Both the position numbers and the translations under genes were made by a program. DNA of 64,000 bases from Urechis unicinctus (Eukaryota > Annelida > Polychaeta > Xenopneusta > Urechidae): contig CM067354.1 of the NCBI GenBank assembly GCA_034190875.2, positions 39,076,739-39,140,738 of the forward strand. Reading direction: 5' to 3'. How positions within the stretch are numbered: the stretch's first letter is position 1; each line of letters opens with the position of its first letter. Below, piece after piece: positions 16,320 through 28,534 of this stretch. A model generated the notes under the pieces. The model was not told where the DNA came from. It did not search any database and was given only the letters and a program-made list of their open reading frames with translations.

Positions 16320-17250
16320 TAGTCAAGTTCCCCTAGCCTGTTGGCTGCGGGCCCTGTTTACATGTTACTGATATTCAATAGTCTCGCCATCAGTCTAGGA
16401 CGCGGTAACTGGACTAGCATCCCAGATTTGGGATGCTCCAATCACAAGCCGTGTCTCTCGGTCACTCTCGGGTACTTTTGAGTCGTTGTCTCTCATTGGT
16501 CAGTTCTACATTTCCCGAAGATTCGGCGCCATATTTGTTTTGGTACGCTCCGTTTGAAAGACTTGTTTGCTCGGCTGCTTGATGGGTCGTGACTGTTTTG
16601 TGAATGTGGCTGCTGGGACGGGGAAACATTTTACTACACGTTGTTAGCTACTGCTCTCGATGCAATGCTTGGAATGGGTCAGGGTTCGACACCAATGGTT
16701 GTCCGCTTGCCGGGACAAGTGATTTGTCATGTCGGACAAGTGACTTGTCATGTCAACTTGTCCAACCGGACGAGTGATTTTTATGAGCCGGGCACACATT
16801 CTACAACACCCCGATTTGTTGTTTCACGCTGACTGGCACCGTTAATCACACAGTCGGCAAGAGAAGCAGACACACAACTGGTCCTTTTAACTGACTATTA
16901 CGTAAACATACTATCGTTCAGCTGAACAATTAAAGCGCTTATTGTGGTGCCAATTTGAACTTTTGAGACGCCCCATAATTCCAGAAGACATTCAGTGTGT
17001 TCTCATTGGACGCAGACCACAACAATGTACATGACGTCACATAAAACCGAGGGTGCGTATCACAAGCCAGTTTCATGAGCCAGACACGCGCTATTAAGGT
17101 CAATCCGGGTCACAACCTTTGCGTTGATTGGTCACGAAGATTAGCGAACGTGTCTAATGAATATTCTGACGCGCCAGCTTAAGACCTTGTCTTGTCGTAG
17201 ACTCTAGGGCGAGAAGCGTAGCGAACCCCCGGAGTCTGGGACGCAGACTA
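16320..17250 (-). mobile_element. 931-bp non-autonomous DNA transposon (9-bp TSD)
   Basis: A perfect 9-bp direct repeat, ATTTTCATG, abuts both ends (16,311-16,319 and 17,251-17,259). The termini begin TAGTCAAGTTCCCC and end GGGACGCAGACTA, giving short imperfect inverted ends (TAGTC ... GACTA). The two ends, without the interior, recur in inverted order as a 113-bp element at 38,872-38,984. A 9-bp duplication fits Mutator-like elements best; hAT (8 bp) is the alternative. The interior is less AT-rich than its surroundings and holds a hairpin (AGCATCCCA ... TGGGATGCT, near 16,418-16,436), CCAAT-type words, a TGACGTCA site and a CGGACAAGTGA-type segment, but no transposase. Confidence 0.85.
17032..17039. 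promoter_or_regulatory. TGACGTCA palindrome (CRE-type site)
   Basis: A full CREB/ATF consensus palindrome inside the 931-bp transposon. Seen directly; activity is unknown. Confidence 0.35.
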
Positions 17251-17259
17251 ATTTTCATG

Positions 17260-17884
17260 CAAAATAATGAAGCTCATTCGCTACATAATTGAACCAAAAC
17301 TACAGCAGACCGTTTATAATTTGCTCCTTTTCCGGACATTTTAGAAACACGCCGGCAGAATCAATTACGCAGTGACCCAAAAACTTCAGGCATGGTCAGT
17401 ACGGAGATGAGCGCCCTGGTTTCGTGCGCAATGTTACAATGCTAACTTTCACTGGGCGCTTTACTGTGTTTGTTATTCGTTCACTGGTCGATAATTCTGT
17501 ATTGAACTATATTCTGCCTGAACTATTCATTTGCTTGAAAAAGAAAACAATCCACTACAACTCAATAGGTGCTGATAGAAATTCCTGTCGTGGGAGAGGC
17601 AACGGCGCTGATCATGCACACCCTCCCATGGGTTCATATCAATAATCGCTGTTTGGTAAGAATAACATCCACAAACCAATTTGCGAGCCGCAATTCTTCT
17701 TGCGCCATAGATATCACAGGTTGACATAAACAGATATGTTTGACGCATATATGGTGAGCAGCCATAAATTGCCACGAAATGCATTCATATTGTGTCAGCG
17801 GCAAGTCATAAAATGATAGGTAAACCAGGGCATGGATCTTTCAAGTAGTCTCTACGAGAGAATGTATACAGCGGGTCTATTGCC
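17260..17884. other. Unassigned DNA
   Basis: No gene or bounded element is visible; short chance ORFs only. Confidence 0.4.
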
Positions 17885-18009
17885 TGTCAGCGACTCAAGA
17901 TATATACCATATAAATATATATATAGGTATATATGGATCTTTCATAGTCTCTATATAGAGAGAGAGTATACAGTATATAGAGGGATATATATCAGATATA
18001 TAGGGAGAT

Positions 18010-18052
<43 letters not shown>

Positions 18053-18274
18053 TATCTCTATCTAGATTCTAGAGAGAGAGAGAGAGATCTCTCTCATCTA
18101 GAGAGAGAGAGAGGGAGAGAGAGAGAGAGAGAGAGAGGAGATATGTAGAGAGGGGAGAGAGAGAGAGAGAGAGAGAGAGAAGAGAGAGAGAGATAGATAT
18201 ATATAGATATATCTATAGAGATAGAGACTATATCTCTATAGATATATATAGATATATATATATATATATATATA

Positions 18275-18324
<50 letters not shown>

Positions 18325-18420
18325 ATTTATATAATCATCACCCTCTCTCTCTATATATCATATATATATATATATATATCTATATATATATATATATATA
18401 TCTCATGCTATATATATTGA
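17885..18420. repeat. Compound (TA)n/(GA)n low-complexity tract
   Basis: TATATA, GAGAGA and GATATA blocks with many self-complementary stretches, for example around 18,187-18,260, where TATAGATATATC-type arms face each other. This predicts strong hairpin or cruciform formation. Confidence 0.95.
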
Positions 18421-18525
18421 TGGGTGAGATCGAGTGAAAACTGTATATATATATTTGTAGATATGATTCTCGTTTCTAGCTAGTTTCTCTTTTGGCTATT
18501 TATAATAGGTATTGGTATTACACGT

Positions 18526-18800
18526 GGTATTTTTTCCACCACAGCAAGACTATTGAACCCTGCAATGGAGTCGATACCGATTTTTGCTCATATGGTAACA
18601 CTCAGGGTATGCTCCTAGGTTACCTGGGTGAGATATCAACCTCGATTTGTAGGATCTCTCAGTCAGCCCTAAGTATATAGGTTTGTTACGTGGTTTTTTC
18701 AGCAAGACTATTGAACCCTGCAATGGAGTCGCACCGATTTGGTGGCATAGAAGGTACATAGAATATCACTCGAAGGTCTCACAGTCAGCCCAAAATAATT
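18526..18800 (+). repeat. 158-bp tandem duplication
   Basis: CAGCAAGACTATTGAACCCT and the bases after it occur at 18,542 and 18,700. CAGTCAGCCC followed by TTTGTTACG also recurs after each copy. The second unit is shorter through internal loss. Confidence 0.85.
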
Positions 18801-19549
18801 TGTTACGCTTTTATCAGTAATGAAATGGATTATTATGCATAATTCGGATTCAATAGCATTAGCGTATCTATACATATGTACCACACTAAATGTGGCAACA
18901 AATTATTCGCACAACGTACGGATTGTGCAATGTAGCGACTTAAATCAGCTCCCCTTACACTTAAATCCAAGACTGAGTACCTACCATTGAATTCATGTCG
19001 GTAGTGAAAAATCTTTCTCATGAATGCCCTGTGTAGCATATATTTCGAAATGTTAGCATACGCTGTTATATTGTAATATGGTACAGCTTTATGAGTAAAG
19101 TAAAGTTACCAATCAAGACATTATGGCAACATCGCGGGTTTTCCTTCCATTTATGCCTAGCTGCCCTCTCTATCCTTTGCATGACCTGTCATTGTCCAAT
19201 GGCTGCTTCCTTTCATTTTTCCCGATGTCATTCTACACCAAAGAACCGATGAATAACTGCAACAGCCATCATTTGACAGCGTATTTTTAGGTATCTTTTC
19301 AATTACAAATTATCAACACAGGCAAAATTGGCAAGATTATAAAATAAGGGGTAAACAGAGTTGTTGGCTGTTGCAAACTCATCGACGGAAGACATATCGC
19401 TGAATTGGTCGGATATACATAGGGCATGTCATTTATGTCATTATATCGTGTGATGAGCAGAACATTACCGATATGGACATTTTTCGACATTAACGATTAA
19501 AAAATTTGATCGCGAATAGACCTAGGCAATGTCAAAACACTGCTTTAGA
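18801..19549. other. Unassigned DNA
   Basis: Nothing beyond short chance ORFs. Confidence 0.4.
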
Positions 19550-19554
19550 AGATT

Positions 19555-19840
19555 AACAGCCAATGAGTGTATGGTGGAGGTTTCGAAGAAGAGATCGGGA
19601 GCGGGGTAATATTAAGAGAAATAGATGAGCTTTTGGGATGAGTATTATTGAAAGGAATGAAGGAGCAAACGGGCGGGGCATTATCATGCTTAATAAACAA
19701 GTGAAAGATCGGGCTAGCGCTGAGTGGCATAGTTGAACAGAGGGTCGCACTGTAATCAATATGAACAGGTCAATGGATAGTCGGGGTGTAATTTAGAGTA
19801 TAAGACGGAAAGTGAGCATGGATGCTAATTAGAGCAGTAG
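19555..19840 (-). repeat. Degenerate 36-bp minisatellite (minus orientation)
   Basis: Words of the type GGGGTAATATTAAG, GAGTATTATTGAAAG, GGCATTATCATGC and GTGTAATTTAGAG recur at about 36-bp spacing (19,608, 19,643, 19,678, 19,788). Read on the minus strand they match the unit of the array at 25,015-25,310 (CACTCATTCA, CTTCTGAATAACACCC). Because 36 is a multiple of three, frames stay open with a 12-residue repeat (SFIPFNNTHP-like). Confidence 0.7.
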
Positions 19841-21120
19841 ATATATAGAGAACACAATGATTCTCTTAGATATGTACGATGCATAACTCGTTTTTAAACA
19901 TCAGGCGGTCATTATTTTAACAAGTCAATGTTGGCAGACAACTTATAATATGGACAGAAGATAGAAAATCGTTAAAAGTGTCTCAAGACAAATACATACA
20001 TGATTTGAATGCGTGGATTTAGAATTGAACGCATTGGGTAGTGTTTTGTAATATCAGCTTATCGGTCTTAAGAAACTGTGCATCCTGTAGGTAATCGTGC
20101 TGTATACGTTTTTTGATATTGGCGTCAAATGTAAAGAGTGTCAAGAAGTAATGAGATAAAATCGGCTACGTCCACGATGCAAATAAGAAACATATATTGC
20201 GAATGGTGCTCGTTTCCGTTGATAAAGGCTGATTATAGTACAGGTGGTGCTACTATGGCAAGTGTTGATAAAGCGAAAGCAAAGCAATCCTAATGACCGC
20301 GGCGAATTCTATCAGTCGACGGAGCGTCCATTAACATTGACAGTTCTCAGTCGATTGAATAGCTAACTTTATCGGAGTGGTATGCGATAAGCCAGGTATT
20401 TCTGCGGAATGTAATCACGAAGCAACAGGCCAGATATGATGAAGCCTGTTTTCTGATGCTATTCCTCGTTCAATGGTTCCGCATATATCTGACAATACTT
20501 ACGGTCAAAATGATGTGTATAGGGAAGTGATTGCGACGTCAAAGTGTTTAATAGAAATATATTTTTGTGGTAATTTCAATCGCAGTTGGTGGATTGTTGA
20601 AATAGTGCTTCACTGCTGTTTATTCGTCTGCATCTTGACTAGATGCCAACAGCAATGCAACTCTCTAGTTTATATCTTATTTGAAGCGCCTCTTAAGCTA
20701 ATTAATGCTTATGAAACATCCATCGATGTCAATAAACATGAGTGTCAACCAAGGGGACAGTTTATAGACATGAAGCACTGATTCAAGAATGGCATTGGTC
20801 ATAAAGCAGTAGCTATTTCTATAAAATTTGTTTGCTATTGCGCAGTTTTATTTTGTACCCTCGTTGATTGCTATCTGTAGTTTACCAAGTTGGATCAATG
20901 GAGAAAATGGTGCAAAATGGTGAGTCAGAACGAAGCTAGTGAATTCTACTCGTCGTCTCAGCTACTAAAATGCTGGTAACGGAGATTACAAATCCAGAAA
21001 CTGGCTTAAACCTTTGCAATATTCGGTACAAACGGCCAGGTGAAGATCAACAACACAACAAATGGACCGAAACTCATGAGTTCTACCCTACTTGCTGCAG
21101 AAAGCTAATATCCTGATGAC
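19841..21120. other. Unassigned DNA
   Basis: Includes a 102-codon ORF (20,473-20,781) with no motif or splice support. AACAGGCCAGATATGATGAA at 20,426 resembles the 60-bp minisatellite unit at 59,440. Confidence 0.4.
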
Positions 21121-21142
21121 GAAAAATAACGACGATTCTTAT

Positions 21143-21284
21143 AAATGCACCCATGAAGTGTCATAACCTTCATGGCGCAACCCAATACAAAGGCTTTCAA
21201 CTCTAGGCGACTGCAAAACTAGATTAATTCTCCTTCGTATACTAAACCCTTGAACAGCTGTAAATATATTAATAAATATTCGAG

Positions 21285-21315
<31 letters not shown>

Positions 21316-21480
21316 TATATAGAGATATAGATATATATCATATATATAGAGAGAGAGATATATAAAAGAGAGATATCCTGATGAGAGATAGATAGATATA
21401 TATATATAGAGAGAGAGAGACATATTTAAATGCACCCATGAAGTGTCATAACCTATATGGCACATATTTTTGTATTGAAT
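21143..21480 (+). repeat. 285-bp spaced duplication
   Basis: AAATGCACCCATGAAGTGTC starts at 21,143 and again at 21,428, separated by TA/GA-rich DNA. Confidence 0.8.
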
Positions 21481-21556
21481 ATATATAAAAATTTCATATA
21501 TATAGATATAGGCGATATTTCATTCTCCTTCATATATAAGATGAACAGATATATAT

Positions 21557-21651
<95 letters not shown>

Positions 21652-21719
21652 TGAATGATTTCATCTAATGCCATGCGCGATATACCAATATGATACATAT
21701 ACTGACGAGTAATGAACCA

Positions 21720-21762
<43 letters not shown>

Positions 21763-21776
21763 TATATATATAAATA

Positions 21777-21831
<55 letters not shown>

Positions 21832-21863
21832 CATATATATATATATATATATATATATCTATA

Positions 21864-21940
<77 letters not shown>
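21285..21940. repeat. TA/GA-rich microsatellite block
   Basis: Long TA runs at about 21,549-21,645 and 21,727-21,936, with interspersed GAGA blocks at 21,310-21,420. Source of Ile-Tyr pseudo-ORFs on both strands. Confidence 0.97.
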
Positions 21941-21941
<1 letters not shown>

Positions 21942-22010
21942 TGATTTCATCTAATGCCATATGCGATACCAATATGATAGATATACTGACGAGTAATGAA
22001 CCAATATGCT
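21651..22010 (+). repeat. 286-bp spaced duplication
   Basis: ATGAATGATTTCATCTAATG plus about 50 further bases (GACGAGTAATGAACCAATATG at its end) occurs at 21,651 and 21,937, flanking the second long TA run. The spacing nearly equals that of the 21,143/21,428 pair, which suggests one block-wise duplication. Confidence 0.85.
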
Positions 22011-24500
22011 CTCCGAAATGCTGATATAACTACTAGGGAAAATGTGACGCGTGATTTACCTCAACTAATACAAAATAGTTGGCCTAAAGGTCATGCATAC
22101 TGTCGTACATAAAAGCGATCCAGTTCAATAAACTGGAATAAGCTTTGAAGAAATATATGCTTCTGCCCCGTTTATTTCTCTCTGGTTTATAGAATACATT
22201 GACCCTGCAAACCAAACGAGGCATATAATACCTCCCCAATATTGGCGAATGAAGTACGCTACTACGTCATGTAACGTCAGCAGCAACGCACAATCGGGCA
22301 ACACTAACAGACTGTAGCATCTCAACAAACTAACCATAACAAATAGCTGTTAAGGTCATCCTTAATGCCTTAATTAGGTGAGTACTCACTTTTGCGGCAA
22401 TAAAACACTGTGTTAATAGCATTTGTAGATGTGCCAGTTTTATGTGCTGCAAGGAATGTCGCTTTATCTGTATAATATAGTGGAACGGTATGTTGCTATC
22501 CACAATATAGGCATCTATGAGCAACCTCTATCTTTTCTTCTGTTAAGCGTCATCTCAGCCAACATGGATGTGTCAAAGTACAGGTGTGTTGCGTAGGCTT
22601 CAGGGCGTCAAATGTTCCTGTTGCTATTATGATTGTGTCGTGATGATAAGAATACTATTAAGTATAAATGGTACTGCAATTACCAAACCAATATCCCCTC
22701 CACAACTGGAGTCTGTTGATGTTGCATTTGAATGACCCCCTACGATTCGACCACGGTGTAAGTCACTTTGTCATTATCAATAGAATACATGCTTAGAATA
22801 CATCTCAGAAATCGCAGTAGAATAATACATAAAATGCAACAAACAATCCGATTTTGTATCCTTGTAAATTAGACATAATCATCGTGGTGTTATGCTACGC
22901 CATACAATAACACCAGCCAACCCATCTAAGTCATAATAACAAGGCATATGTCAATTGTATTACATTAAAGATTGCTTAGATCAATGATGTAAAAGTTATG
23001 GTCGAGTCATTCATTCTTCCCTCGGGATATCTGATCTATTGCTGATATATAGAAATGGTACGCACAAACGTACAAAGCGCTATGCTCTGTGATGAAAAAA
23101 TTTAAACGCGGTGATCCAAATAAATAAAATATACGAGACACTCTTCCTTGGAATGCACCGTGGAGGATCTTACAATAGAAATGGACATCTTCCATAGTCA
23201 AAGAATATGCAGGATTCGGTAGGCAAAAGTGCCAATAAGTGGTAAGAATCAGGAGATTTTGTAGTAAAAAGTTGATCGTCGAGCACTTATGCTTTGAAAA
23301 TATCAAACCATACTATTCACTAAATAGTTAATGCATTGTAATAATGCACTATGTGAGCGTCTCGTTAGTTTTCTTATACTGGACAAACACGCTTGCTTGA
23401 GCAAATTGAGAAAGAAGGTGCCCACAATCTATTTACGAATGATGACGCATTTACAAGTTGGCCCGACGAGTGCTGTATATTTGTATTCATCTCAAAGGTG
23501 ACCGTAAATGTGCATTAGTAATAGACTAATGTACATTTAACAAAAGGCGAACCTAACTTTCCACCTCATACGAGGTTTCGTAATGAATGTTGGGGATTGC
23601 TGCGTTGGGAGCAGAAGATAAATTAAATAAGTTAACACAAGCATCAAACGAGTGGTATGTTTTGATGTAGACATTTAATAGAGAGTTAGTGAGAAAATTA
23701 CGGTGGATTAAGGTAAAGCACATGGGCAGTCTGCTGCTCAGTTACCCAATGAAGCTGCATTATTGCTGCTTAATGGTGCTGCATTATCAATTCATCAGTA
23801 CTTCATTGCTGCCGTCTAAAGTAGATACGTGCATATGCATATCTCTTGCCTAATTTATATATTCATTGGTTGTACTCTGTGAGCGTCAGTGTTATTGGAC
23901 ACGTAACATTCATCAGAATGCCATGCACGCTATTTGCCACACAAATCCAAAAGAGGGGTTACCATGGTATGACATAATTCTAGATGACAGCCCTCAGCAG
24001 AATTCGCTACACCGAAAGTTGATTTCCCTTGATAATGTTTTATATGATTGTCGCAAACGTTCAATATGAATACTAAAAGCAAACAATAGTTTGCAATAAT
24101 GGTCCAAAGAATATTGGAACATGTTCTTTGCGTTAACCATATCGGTCCCAAGTTGATAAACACTGAATAATGCAATTTGTGGGTGACTAAAAACAGTAGA
24201 ATACGAGGAGCAGCATATTTTACATAAATTAACTGTCGTATTCGTGTCACTGCGGGAATTACATCATATAAATTAAAGGGTGGAGACTTTTACCTTCAAA
24301 ATGTTTCTACATTGAAATCAGTAGTTATGTACTGAGTATTGTATTGGTTTTAATGGTTCGAATATAAGGATTGGCAAGTCGCTGAGCTATTAGTTTTAGA
24401 GGACGTGATGGGCAGTATCCTGGGCTTACCTTTAGCTTAGCATGATTTTAATGGGTGTAATGATCACTAGCCATGCAGAACCCTAGATAAATGTCCATCG
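22011..24500. other. Unassigned DNA with one hairpin
   Basis: No gene supported; the 99-codon ORF at 23,007-23,306 (-) and 106-codon ORF at 23,930-24,250 (-) show no motif. The hairpin at 23,505-23,539 is listed separately. Confidence 0.4.
23505..23539. other. Short perfect-looking hairpin
   Basis: TAAATGTGCATTAGT and ACTAATGTACATTTA form 15-bp arms with one mismatch around a 5-nt loop. There is no poly-U tail or gene context to suggest a terminator. Confidence 0.6.
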
Positions 24501-24508
24501 AATTAAAG

Positions 24509-24730
24509 CTAAAGCCTATTACTCGGACGTGTCTTTCCAGTGATGGTAAACACGCCTCCACTTTGTGTGTGTGAGGGGGTGTTGGGGTAGGGTGGGTGTT
24601 GTGTGTGCATATGATGGGGGTTGTGCGTGCATATGTGGGTAGGATGGTTGTGCGGGGGGGGGGGGGGCTCTAGCACGGACAATCCGGCCTCGAATGACAC
24701 TTTTGGCGGGTCCTCGTTGTGAATGTCCAC
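24509..24730 (-). CDS. Doubtful exon with a minisatellite-like insert
   Basis: A 73-codon minus-strand frame. Its first part (DIHNEDPPKVSFEAGLSV) and last part (GGVFTITGKTRPSNRL) have protein-like composition; the middle is a Pro/His/Thr-rich stretch translated from the TG/G-rich tract. A candidate splice site (CTGTGCAG then GTGGGT) lies just upstream, near 24,735. No domain is recognised. It may be a decayed exon expanded by the simple repeat, or chance in a GC-richer patch. Confidence 0.2.
   Translation of the reverse strand: MDIHNEDPPKVSFEAGLSVLEPPPPPHNHPTHICTHNPHHMHTQHPPYPNTPSHTQSGGVFTITGKTRPSNRL
24564..24667 (+). repeat. TG/G-rich tract ending in 14 G
   Basis: Repeats of GTGTGTGCATATG with GGGGG, GGGG and GGG runs, ending in an uninterrupted run of 14 G at 24,654-24,667. 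It satisfies the four-G-tract rule for a G-quadruplex on the plus strand. Confidence 0.9.
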
Positions 24731-25014
24731 CCACCTGCACAGGGACTCTCTTTATGATACTATTCGGTTAATTGTGTTTACTGTGAGCATGCTTTTGTAG
24801 GTGTTTACTGAATGTTTCGCTACGAAGAGCTGATTGTGAGTGTGGCCATAAACTGGCAACATAATTGTGCTGGCATTCATAATAGTGTTCAACACAACCA
24901 GTTCGCCAGTTGGTTGTGGTGCTCTTGCCATCTCGGGATGTGCGGTTAACGTTTGAGTACAAGGTAGTGTTATATGTAGAGGAATATATTGATTGGCTAC
25001 TTGAAAACCCGGTC

Positions 25015-25310
25015 ATTCACGCAATACCTCCCTTAAATAAAACATCGAATCTCCACTCATCCACACCTCTAAATAATACCCCTTTACATTCATTCATTCC
25101 CCTCAATAACTGCCCGAACACGCCACTCATTCACCCTTCTGAATAACACCCTGTCCTTCCACTCGCACACTTCTGAATAGCACCCTTACCATGCACTCAT
25201 GCACGCTTCTGAATGATACCTCTACACTCTACTCATGTTTACTTCGGAATAATATCCCAACACCCCACACACCCACACTTCTGAATAACAGCATCCCAAA
25301 ACCTGCTTCC
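25015..25310 (+). repeat. 36-bp minisatellite array
   Basis: About eight units with consensus words CCACTCATTCACACTTCTGA and ATAACACCC. AATAA words at 25,035, 25,071, 25,105, 25,141, 25,175, 25,211, 25,247 and 25,283 give a 34-36 bp period. Same family as 19,555-19,840 in the other orientation. Confidence 0.92.
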
Positions 25311-25870
25311 TTTACTCATAAGTCGCAGAGGGTGGTGTTGTTATTGCTCATATCTAATAAGCGATTTTGATTTAGTTGAGAAGTCGAGTTACCTTAAATA
25401 GCATGATAATCCACATAAGTGATATATCTTGAATAGATTATATAGTTGATTGTAATCTGCTCTATCCACTGAGCCTCAGCTGAATATCCCCCTGTTTGTA
25501 ATTCAAAGCTCATCAATCACATAATATCTTGAACAGAATAACAAGCACTAAGCATATTGGCTCAACTCCGTCCATCCGTCTTCCGCAATTGCATATCTAT
25601 CAGTCCCGTACACAAGCGTTTTTCATGGCATTCAAAGTCTCGCCCCTATATAATGTTACTATAATGAAATTAGAATTTTGAAGCAGCCCGAATATTAACA
25701 TCTCAGTATCATCGCTGGTCCTCGCTTTTCAACAATCATTTCAAGTAATGTAATGATAAGCAATAGTATCATTACAATTTATTTTGAATACATTTAATCG
25801 ACGTGATCGAATTCGATTTCATGCTGTGACTGCACGAATAAGATATTTTTAGCACAAGACTTTTCTTTCA
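25311..25870. other. Unassigned DNA
   Basis: No supported feature. Confidence 0.4.
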
Positions 25871-25883
25871 AAAAGATATATGT

Positions 25884-26024
25884 GTATATATATATATATA
25901 TATATTTAATATATATATATATATATATAGATATATATATATATATATATATAGATAGATATATATATATATATATATATTAATAATATATATAAATATA
26001 TATATATCTATATATATATATATA

Positions 26025-26104
<80 letters not shown>
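25884..26104. repeat. (TA)n microsatellite with GATA interruptions
   Basis: Nearly continuous TA with a few TAGATA, TTTAATA and CTATA interruptions. Confidence 0.98.
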
Positions 26105-26105
<1 letters not shown>

Positions 26106-28534
26106 GCCGCTGCTGGCGAGTCTATTGTCATTAATTATGCGGATGTTATAATGCTGCATCGAGGTAATATCTTATTTAATCTACGAGAAATCAATATAGT
26201 GTACCATTAATAATAAAAAAATAGCGGTATGCCACGCCGAATGCGTTTTAACTTTGCGAGATCTAGTCTGCATGCACAAGCCAAGTTTCAATTTATAGCA
26301 AAGATAGCAAGGAAGTAACGGGGGCAGTATTTAGACTCGTAATCGACATGATGAAATATATCTTAGCTGAACTCAGGGGAGCAATGCAATTTCATCAAAT
26401 TGCGGTGAAAGTCTCTACGACCGACTATAAATCAAGCTCAACTGAGTCAATATAATAGACGTCAGTTTAAGCGATGTTCACTGCTGGCGGGCGATTTTAC
26501 CATCTATGTGTCAACTACACACCCATTTTTGTGTTATTTATCTGACAGCAGAAACCATAGATATTATCATATGAGTGTATAATCCACATCAAACTGGTTG
26601 TAGACATGTTAACGCAATGCCTTGCTGAATTGCTTGTTCTGCACCAATAGACTTCGGATCAACGCAATGTATGATTACAACCGACCACAATGCATGTCGT
26701 ACAGCATAACATTGCTGAGTGTTAGATATGGCTAGAGATCTGATCGAGCTAACAAATATTGGAACATGTAAATGCAGCGTAATAGTCTATGCGTTGATTA
26801 AGCAGAAATGTAGTATATCAATCAAAGCCGAATTACCATGGTTTGATTTCACGTGCTCCCCGCTTCACAGAGTACACTAGGGTGTATGTAAATAGATATC
26901 CAGAGCATCATACAAAGCGAACCTTTTTAGATTTTGCCAACTTCTTTTATTCTTTCGACTTTTGGGAATCACAGAGTACTTGCAACAAGGTTTTTATAAG
27001 GACACATATATATCATATCATATTTCGAATAATGAAACCTGCCTCAAGCAACTCTCTTTGTGAATAGGTTGGTACCTGTACCGTTGGAGTGTCAATAAGT
27101 CAGGCTTCTACGATGTTGCATCTTAACCGCAGTGTGAATCCACGCTGCCTACCACTGTATTATCGCACATGTCAAAGCATATAAGTGTTTTAACGTCTAT
27201 TTAAGCACACATTCAATATTATCAAATTATATTGACCATTTTCATAATATTAAATATACGTATTTGTATTATATGGCCCCAGAAATGGCGAAAATTGCGC
27301 AAAAAGCAAACAATAACATCACTTAAAAAATGAATGAGCACAAAATCCGATGACTCGTTGAGTGATTTGTGCTCAGTATAATTGCAAGTTTTGTGACCAG
27401 ACAATTAAATTGCTGCAGTCTTTGCAATATGAGGAGCAGACCAGATATGCTAGGGTCTGTAGAACACTCAAATAGCGCACATGCATTGGATGACATTGTG
27501 TGGGAAAAGGAAGCAATAAATCATCAAACTGCCTATATGAGTTATCTGCACCATTATAACAACACAATACAATCTGGCACAATACGCTATACGAAGTCAG
27601 ATTGAGAACCAACGCAAAGAAGCCATCATCAGCAATAATCACTCGTCTTCGGGTTCGAAAGAGGGTAGTGGGGAGTGAGGTATTCTGGCTAATAGTAACA
27701 TACCATCAATAGATAAGTGGTTAACACGAGCGTATCCTCTGTGGTGACTTAAATAGCATATGTAAATAATAGGATGAGGCAGTAACGTAGGTACTGGTGA
27801 GGCATCAAGCTTGCTTAGAGCATTGATATATCTACCACTTACTTAAATAATTGTTTATGTTCAAATTTATGTCGCAGCTTATTGGGTTTTTCTTATGGAC
27901 ATCATGTGAGCTGCACCTCACAGCAGGGGGCAAAATTCTTCTAAACCTGATTCTATAATTCAAGTATTGCCGTATATATCGAGGGTTTTCTCTTTACGGA
28001 AACCTGCAAATATCATAAATGCAATCAAACAATTGTCATATCCGAGTGGGTGATAGCCAACTGCTTACGGACATGGTCATATGAGATAAGCATAAATCAA
28101 ACCGGCAAACCAGCAGAAAAACAGCTTAAATTAGATCAACGCAAGGGAACCCAGAGAGTTTTACATTTTTAGTTATCCACTTTGTTATGCCATCATTTAA
28201 GCCCAAATGTTCACTTGACTTAAACTAACTATCTGGTTGTGCCAGGCATGTTCAATAGATAACGTCGTTATAATGCTCGCGTTTTTTTAGCAGGTCTTTG
28301 TGGATCGGCGTTCCAAATTTGTGCTTCTATGTGCAACTAGTGTCAACGATCGATCAATAACCAATGTTCCTATAGATCGAATTAATTGTATTTCAATGAT
28401 TCAGGGCAAATATAACAACCGTACACTGATCTATGATACACAATATCCTTCGTAATAATCTGAGCCTTTTTGTCATATTAATAGCAACACTTAACAAGCC
28501 CAAAATGCTGATGGTAATCTACAATAAGATATTA
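26105..28534. other. Unassigned AT-rich DNA
   Basis: No gene or bounded element can be supported. Confidence 0.4.

Noticed and set aside
16680-16700. GGGTTCGACACC as a tRNA/Pol III B box; also GGTTCGA at about 808 and 27,653
   Set aside because: Only the core word matches; no A box at the right distance and no cloverleaf arms. Only the site at 13,982 has tRNA-like surroundings.
20473-20781. 102-codon ORF, with similar ones at 31,976-32,272, 57,477-57,788 and 58,975-59,310
   Set aside because: No recognised domain, signal peptide, splice context or conservation; this length is expected a few times by chance in 64 kb read in six frames.
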